A program made the translations under genes and the position numbers. From Mycoplasmatota bacterium (GTDB lineage: Bacteria > Bacillota_I > Bacilli_A > MAG-NZ), in NCBI GenBank assembly GCA_018394315.1, contig CP074575.1, positions 124,001-188,000 of the forward strand: a stretch of 64,000 bases of DNA, written 5' to 3'. Every line of letters begins with the position of its first letter. The first letter of the stretch is position 1. Under the pieces are notes generated by a model that saw only the letters and a list, made by a program, of their open reading frames with translations, was not told the DNA's origin and ran no database searches. Below, one piece after another: positions 59,415-64,000 of the stretch.

Positions 59415-60929
59415 CTACCTCACTTCTTCTTTCCAACCAGCCATCAACAATCCAACCTTTTCAGGAGTGAGTTCATCGGGGCTATATATTCCTTGTAATT
59501 CTCCTTGATAAATAACACCAATTCTATCACATAATCCGAATATTTCAGAAAGTTCTGTTGAAACTAGCAAGATCCCTTTTCCGTTTTTACTTTCTCGTAC
59601 AATACTTTTATGCACATGATTGATTGCCCCTAAATCTAAACCTCTAGTTGGCTGATCAAGAACAATCAGTTTGCTTCCGTTATCAACTTCTCTAGCTAAG
59701 ATTACCTTTTGTTGATTTCCTCCGGACAAACCACCAGCTTTTGCATCTGGACCATGTGCCTTTATACTAAAATCTCTGATCTTGTTATTAGTATATGAAT
59801 TTAACTTTTCTTTATCAATTAGTTTCCCTGCTAACCATTTATTCTCAAAACTTGACTTAAGAAACATATTTTCAGCAATAGTCATATCAGATATCATAGC
59901 ATCTCTATGTCTATTCGATGGAACATAGCCAATACCTGCTTTTATTCTCTCATACACACTTAAAGAGCCAATATCCTCATTTAAAAGAGTAATTTTTCCA
60001 TCTACTAATTCTCTTACTCCACTTATTGCTTCACATAGTTCTTGTTGTCCATTTCCACTAACGCCGGCAATTCCAAATATTTCACCTTTTCTCACGGTAA
60101 GCGATAAATTATTTAACACCTTTATTCCGTCTCGATCAACACAAGTTACATTAGTCATATCTAAAACGTTTTCATTTTCTACAACATGACTTATCGATTT
60201 TGTAGGTGTTTGATTCAACTCTCTACCAACCATTAAATTAGCTAGTTTTTTCTCATCTGTTTCTGTTTTTTTAACATTACCAACTAATTCACCATTTCTC
60301 ATTATTACAATGTTGTCAGCTACTTCCATAACTTCATTTAATTTATGCGAAATGAAAACGACTGAATTACCACCTTTGACAAAGTCTTTAATAAACTTCA
60401 TTAGATTCGTGATTTCTTGCGGAGTTAAAACAGCAGTAGGTTCATCCATAATTAAGATTTCTGTGTTTTGAAACAACGCTTTAAGTATTTCTACTTTTTG
60501 TCTTTCTCCAACAGATAAATCCCTTATTATTGAATTTGGATTAAGGTTAAATCCATACTTATCGGATAACTCTTTTATTTTATTTGTGCATTCATTGACA
60601 TCAATATTACCCTTAACATGTCCTAATATAATGTTCTCAGTTACCGTATGTGCTTCAACAAGGGAAAAATGCTGTTGAATCATCGATATACCATATTTCA
60701 TTGCATCTTTAGGAGAGTCAATACGTGTTTCTTCTCCATTAATTAAAATCTTTCCTTCATCTTGATGATACAACCCATATAGAATCTTCATTATTGTACT
60801 TTTCCCAGCTCCGTTTTCACCAAGTAAAGCTAATACTTCACCCTCATGCAGGTCAAAAGATACATCTTTATTGGCAATTACTTTTGCAAAGTACTTAGAT
60901 ATATTCTTTAGTTCAATTACTTTCTTCAT
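59415..60929 (-). CDS. BMP-type nucleoside ABC transporter ATPase (NupO-like)
   Basis: A 504-residue double ABC ATPase, the layout of sugar/nucleoside importers. The first domain has Walker A LLGENGAGKSTIMKIL, signature LSVGERQKVEILKAL and Walker B ILIMDEPTAVLTPQE. The second has a degenerate P-loop (GVSGNGQQELCEAISG), signature LSGGNQQKVILAREV and LIVLDQPTRGLDLGA. Near-normal first and altered second sites are typical of the family. It is the first gene of the operon ATPase-permease-permease-lipoprotein. GAGGTG precedes the ATG. The nucleoside hydrolases and ribokinase at the left end of the window could process what it imports. Confidence 0.93.
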   Translation of the reverse strand: MKKVIELKNISKYFAKVIANKDVSFDLHEGEVLALLGENGAGKSTIMKILYGLYHQDEGKILINGEETRIDSPKDAMKYGISMIQQHFSLVEAHTVTENIILGHVKGNIDVNECTNKIKELSDKYGFNLNPNSIIRDLSVGERQKVEILKALFQNTEILIMDEPTAVLTPQEITNLMKFIKDFVKGGNSVVFISHKLNEVMEVADNIVIMRNGELVGNVKKTETDEKKLANLMVGRELNQTPTKSISHVVENENVLDMTNVTCVDRDGIKVLNNLSLTVRKGEIFGIAGVSGNGQQELCEAISGVRELVDGKITLLNEDIGSLSVYERIKAGIGYVPSNRHRDAMISDMTIAENMFLKSSFENKWLAGKLIDKEKLNSYTNNKIRDFSIKAHGPDAKAGGLSGGNQQKVILAREVDNGSKLIVLDQPTRGLDLGAINHVHKSIVRESKNGKGILLVSTELSEIFGLCDRIGVIYQGELQGIYSPDELTPEKVGLLMAGWKEEVR

Positions 60930-61171
60930 TCTTAGAATTTCACCTCATCACTTCTATAGTATAATACTCTTAACATATTCTGATTATTTCTGGTTTTATT
61001 CTATTTATGTTTACGAAAAGATTTTAACTCAAATTATATTTGGTAGATACTTATATGATATCAAAGTTGTCTTAATCTAAACACATTCATAAAATATCAT
61101 TGAGTCTTTGAAACTTGTACTTAACATTTCATTTCCAATTAATATTATTTCCTTATATTCTTATTTCTTGC

Positions 61172-61197
61172 AGAAAGAATCCTTATTAAAGGATTCT
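61172..61197 (-). terminator. Possible terminator after ygeW
   Basis: A 7-bp stem (agaatcc/ggattct) overlaps the ygeW stop codon. The following minus-strand run is only three Ts, so it is a weak terminator. The remaining ~240 bp up to the transporter operon are AT-rich and hold no feature I recognise. Confidence 0.45.
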
Positions 61198-62389
61198 ACT
61201 CAAAGTGTCTAACTGTACCTTTATCTAATAATTTAGTTAAAGTTTCTTTTGGATTCTTAACTTTACTTAAGAACATCATAGCCGCAATTATATATGGTTT
61301 ATAACTTGCTTCTTTATATGTTGGAACTCTATATCTATCAAATACTGATGCAGCTACTTCTCCAGCTTCACAACTTACATCAGTTATATCAGCAGGTAAA
61401 CAGTGCATGTATAATGCCTTACCATTCTTTGTTAGTTTCATCATTTCCTCAGTACATTCCCAGTCCTTATGATTTGCGTTCTGAGCTAACAATTCTTTTT
61501 CTAATTCATCAATTCCATCGAAGTCTCGTTTTCCATATAAATCAGTTCTTTTCTCCATAGCTACAAATGGAGCCCATGATTTTGGATATACGATATCTGC
61601 ATCTTTAAATGCTTCTTCCATTGAATTCGTTTTAGTAAATGATCCACCAGACTTCTTTGCGTTTTCTTTAGCTACTTCTTCAACATCTGACATTATTTCA
61701 TATCCTTTAGGATGTGCTAATACTACATCCATCCCAAATCTTGTCATTAGTCCTACTATACCTTGTGGTACTGATAATGGTTTACCGTATGATGGTGAGT
61801 ATGCCCAAGTCATCGCAATTTTCTTACCTTTAAGATTCTCTACACCACCAAACTCATTGATTAGATGTAACATGTCAGACATTGATTGAGTTGGATGATC
61901 GATATCACATTGTAAGTTTACTAAAGTTGGTCTTTGTTCTAACACACCATCATTATTACCTTCTACAACTGATTTCGATACTTCTCTCATATATGTATTT
62001 CCTTTACCGATATACATATCATCTCTAATACCAATGACATCTGCCATAAATGAAATCATATTAGCTGTTTCTCTTACTGTTTCTCCGTGTGCTACTTGTG
62101 ATTTTCCTTCATCTAAATCTTGTACTTCTAATCCTAATAAGTTACATGCACTTGAGAAACTAAATCTTGTTCTTGTTGAATTATCTCTAAATAATGAAAT
62201 CCCTAATCCACTATCAAAGATTTTTGTTGATATATTTTGTTCTCTCATTCCTCTTAATATATCAGCTACTTTATATACTGATGCGATTTCATCATCACTT
62301 TTTTCCCAAGTTAGCAAGAAATCATCGTTATGCATTTTACTGTGATCTAGTTTACCTAGTTCATCAATCATATTTTTAATATCTTTCAT
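61196..62389 (-). CDS. ygeW: Knotted carbamoyltransferase YgeW
   Basis: A 397-residue member of the aspartate/ornithine carbamoyltransferase superfamily, subgroup YgeW. The carbamoyl-phosphate loop DNSTRTRFSFSSA, the family-specific NLQCDIDHPTQSMSDMLHL and KALYMHCLPADITDVSC are visible. The natural second substrate of YgeW is not settled. In E. coli it lies in a selenium/purine-related cluster. I place the start at the ATG at 62389, preceded by GGAGGG; an ATG at 62401 is part of that ribosome binding site. It begins 11 bp after ygeY, so the two are co-expressed. Confidence 0.93.
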   Translation of the reverse strand: MKDIKNMIDELGKLDHSKMHNDDFLLTWEKSDDEIASVYKVADILRGMREQNISTKIFDSGLGISLFRDNSTRTRFSFSSACNLLGLEVQDLDEGKSQVAHGETVRETANMISFMADVIGIRDDMYIGKGNTYMREVSKSVVEGNNDGVLEQRPTLVNLQCDIDHPTQSMSDMLHLINEFGGVENLKGKKIAMTWAYSPSYGKPLSVPQGIVGLMTRFGMDVVLAHPKGYEIMSDVEEVAKENAKKSGGSFTKTNSMEEAFKDADIVYPKSWAPFVAMEKRTDLYGKRDFDGIDELEKELLAQNANHKDWECTEEMMKLTKNGKALYMHCLPADITDVSCEAGEVAASVFDRYRVPTYKEASYKPYIIAAMMFLSKVKNPKETLTKLLDKGTVRHFE

Positions 62390-62400
62390 GTTACCCTCCA

Positions 62401-63591
62401 TTATTTAACGTACATAGTTGGTAATGCAGCGTATACTGCAGCACACTTAACTAAGTCCGCCTTCCAAGTTTTTTCATTAGGTGCATGTGCTTCCTCTTCT
62501 TTACCTGGTCCAAATCCGATACATGGTATTTCTTCTCTACCCATGATTGATACACCATTTGTTGAGAATGTCCATTTATCTACTTTAGGTGTCCCATACA
62601 TACCTTCATATGCTTTCACCATTGCTTTTGTTGCATCGTGTTCTTCTGGTAATACCCATGTTGGGAAGTAACAATCTGTTTCATATACTAATCCTGTATA
62701 AGCAGGTCTATCATATTTATACATTGATACTACTGCATTATGTTTTTTTACTGCTGGTAAATCTCTTATTTCTTCTAATGCTGATAAATAAGTTTCTCCA
62801 TCAGTAAGTCTTCTATCAATTGAAATTGCACAACTATCAGCTACTGCACATCGTGATGGTGAAGTAAAGAATATTTCTGATACAGCTAAAGTACCTTTAC
62901 CTAAAAATTCATCATAATGTAATTTATCATTTAAAGCTTCAACCTCTTTTAAGATTTCCGCCATTTTATATATTGCGTTAGATCCACGTTCTGGTGCTGA
63001 ACCATGACAAGATACTCCAGCTACATCTACTCTTATTTCCATTCTTCCTCTTTGACCACGGTAGATGTTTCCATTTGTTGGTTCTGTTATTACTACAAAC
63101 TCAGGTCTAACTTTATCTTCATTAATTATATATTGCCAACATAAACCATCACAGTCTTCTTCTTGTACTGTACCTGTTACTAATACTGTGTAACCGTCTA
63201 TTAGGTTTAAGTCCTTCATTATTTTAGCTCCATATACTGATGATACAATTCCACCTAACTGGTCAGACGCTCCACGTCCACCAATTTCTTCTTCAGTTTC
63301 ATATCCTTCATATGGATCAAACTCCCAGTTATCTAAATTACCTACACCAACAGTATCAATATGCGCATCATATGCGATTAAAGTTCCGCCAGTACCCATA
63401 TAACCTAATACATTTCCTTGAGGGTCAATTTCTACTTTATCGAATCCTACTTTTTCCATTTCCTCTTTAATTCTTAATACTGTTTTTTCCTCATCACAGC
63501 TTTCTCCTGGTATTTCGATTAAGTCTCTTAAAAACTTAGTCATGTCAGCTTTGTAACTTTCAGCTTTGTTTTTTACTTCTGTAAAATTCAT
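62401..63591 (-). CDS. ygeY: YgeY-type M20 metallohydrolase
   Basis: A 396-residue member of the M20 peptidase/deacylase family, the YgeY 'putative selenium metabolism hydrolase' group. Dinuclear-metal motifs are [10 protein letters not shown] near residue 74, [10 protein letters not shown] with the bridging Asp near 109, and the catalytic Glu pair in [11 protein letters not shown] near 139. [10 protein letters not shown] follows in the dimerisation domain. It presumably hydrolyses an amide bond in a small compound; in other bacteria ygeY lies with ygeW, ygeX, hyuA and ssnA near purine/pyrimidine catabolism. GGAGG precedes the ATG. It is the first gene of the ygeYW pair, behind a cre palindrome. 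Confidence 0.93.
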   Translation of the reverse strand: MNFTEVKNKAESYKADMTKFLRDLIEIPGESCDEEKTVLRIKEEMEKVGFDKVEIDPQGNVLGYMGTGGTLIAYDAHIDTVGVGNLDNWEFDPYEGYETEEEIGGRGASDQLGGIVSSVYGAKIMKDLNLIDGYTVLVTGTVQEEDCDGLCWQYIINEDKVRPEFVVITEPTNGNIYRGQRGRMEIRVDVAGVSCHGSAPERGSNAIYKMAEILKEVEALNDKLHYDEFLGKGTLAVSEIFFTSPSRCAVADSCAISIDRRLTDGETYLSALEEIRDLPAVKKHNAVVSMYKYDRPAYTGLVYETDCYFPTWVLPEEHDATKAMVKAYEGMYGTPKVDKWTFSTNGVSIMGREEIPCIGFGPGKEEEAHAPNEKTWKADLVKCAAVYAALPTMYVK

Positions 63592-63620
63592 TTTAAATCC
63601 TCCACTATTTTTATTATGAA

Positions 63621-63644
63621 TTAATTGAAAACGCTTTCAATTAA
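63621..63644. promoter_or_regulatory. cre-like palindrome upstream of ygeY
   Basis: A 24-bp palindrome with perfect 10-bp arms (ttaattgaaa/tttcaattaa) around ACGC. Its core TTGAAAACGCTTTCAA fits the CcpA cre consensus TGWAARCGYTWNCW. It overlaps the spacer of a weak minus-strand promoter (TTGATT at 63643-63648, ATTAAT at 63620-63625), so catabolite repression of ygeYW is expected. Confidence 0.75.
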
Positions 63645-63670
63645 TCAAGTTGAAATACTCTATATAAATA

Positions 63671-64000
63671 CTATTCTATATAATTATAAATACTGAACTT
63701 GGAAATCGAAAAATATTTTGCTACTTTCTCACCCGATTTGGTTATTAAAAACGCACCCGCTCTATGCAAGTATCTAATTGCCTCAATCTTTTCTTTTTTA
63801 TTCATTAATTCTACTGACTTTCCAACATATTTTACTGATTGTTCTATCAATGCATCTAAAACCTCATTAATATTGGTTGGAATCTTATCAATCTCTTCAT
63901 CTTCTCCCGTTGTTAAAAGTAACTTTTCTAATGCCTCTTTTGCGTTATTAAGATCAGTTATATCAAAATTTATCGAGAATACACCGTTTATTCTATCCTC
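63671..64000 (-). CDS. YheO/DauR-family transcriptional regulator, 5' end outside window
   Basis: The C-terminal 109 residues of a regulator running off the right edge. The visible part begins in the end of a PAS-like domain (INGVFSINFDITDLNNAKEA). It continues with a helical linker and a DNA-binding domain: LMNKKEKIEAIRYLHRAGAF then VAKYFSISKFSIYNYIE at the C-terminus. This matches the HTH_22 domain of the YheO/DauR family (K-x-IV...L...G-F...VA...L-x-IS...VYNYL). DauR regulates D-arginine use in Pseudomonas. Here the gene is 79 bp upstream of ygeY on the same strand, so it probably controls the ygeYW genes. Confidence 0.8.
   Translation of the reverse strand, partial: EDRINGVFSINFDITDLNNAKEALEKLLLTTGEDEEIDKIPTNINEVLDALIEQSVKYVGKSVELMNKKEKIEAIRYLHRAGAFLITKSGEKVAKYFSISKFSIYNYIE

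Noticed and set aside
60930-61195. Purine riboswitch upstream of the BMP nucleoside transporter
   Set aside because: The region lacks the conserved three-way-junction loops of the purine aptamer; it is AT-rich with no clear paired structure.
1-64000. Mollicute genetic code (TGA as tryptophan)
   Set aside because: Several genes, including rbsK and orr, end at TGA in the expected place and tryptophans are TGG, so the standard bacterial code is used.

Overview
The window looks like a chromosomal segment of a low-GC, anaerobic, amino-acid-fermenting member of the Bacillota (Firmicutes). The signs are AT-rich DNA, strong AGGAGG-type ribosome binding sites, TTGACA/TATAAT-type promoters, a CcpA-like cre site, ECF vitamin transporters, rubrerythrin, hybrid-cluster protein, an aldehyde ferredoxin oxidoreductase and the oxygen-sensitive D-ornithine aminomutase pathway. 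TGA is used as a stop (rbsK and orr end in TGA), so the code is standard and not the Mollicute code. Alanine racemase suggests a peptidoglycan wall. I cannot name the genus. I see no rRNA or tRNA genes, no CRISPR array, no insertion sequence and no phage genes.

Layout. 1-3.7 kb: a LacI-regulated operon (lacI-type regulator, ribokinase, two nucleoside hydrolases), with a consensus promoter flanked by two operators. 3.9-7.1 kb: nadABC for de novo NAD synthesis. 7.2-7.9 kb: a queuosine-precursor transporter behind a preQ1-I riboswitch. 7.9-12.2 kb: rubrerythrin, then glycerate kinase, GntP permease and a CdaR-type regulator. 12.3-22.9 kb: a tightly packed ten-gene arginine/ornithine fermentation operon (ortA-ortB-degV-oraS-oraE-oraX-orr-arcA-arcB-alr). 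23-30 kb: MFS exporter, HAAS/PadR pair, DUF401 permease, the displaced diaminopentanoate dehydrogenase gene (ord), YccF, a phosphotransferase. 30-35 kb: an ECF S component and a branched-chain amino-acid ABC transporter whose livG gene is broken. 35.5-42 kb: TetR, small membrane proteins, hemolysin III, a second DegV, a NitT/TauT-type ABC transporter, and PanT-like ECF component plus CoaX. 42-48 kb: hybrid-cluster protein, GNAT, flavodoxin/FMN-binding/TetR operon, XRE regulator. 48-56 kb: a vanadium-haloperoxidase/PAP2 protein, iron alcohol dehydrogenase, a MoaD-like protein with an ATA start, AOR, TetR, and two ATP-grasp proteins. 56.4-61 kb: a BMP-type nucleoside ABC transporter. 61-64 kb: ygeW, ygeY and a YheO/DauR-type regulator, with a cre palindrome.

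How the genes fit together. Arginine deiminase and ornithine carbamoyltransferase make ornithine. Orr epimerises it, OraSE isomerises it to 2,4-diaminopentanoate, Ord oxidises that, and OrtAB cleaves the product to acetyl-CoA plus D-alanine. The alr gene at the end of the operon can then racemise the D-alanine. Carbamate kinase is not in the window. The nucleoside transporter (56-61 kb), the nucleoside hydrolases and ribokinase (1-3 kb) and the ygeW/ygeY pair suggest nucleoside and purine scavenging. The AOR, MoaD-like and Fe-ADH genes form an aldehyde-redox module.

The observations most worth a second look are the length-neutral replacement of the livG Q-loop region by a 60-bp copy of its own Walker A region, the ATA-initiated MoaD-like gene, alr as the terminal step of ornithine fermentation, and the tandem W-H-P-T-W membrane module shared by two separate loci.
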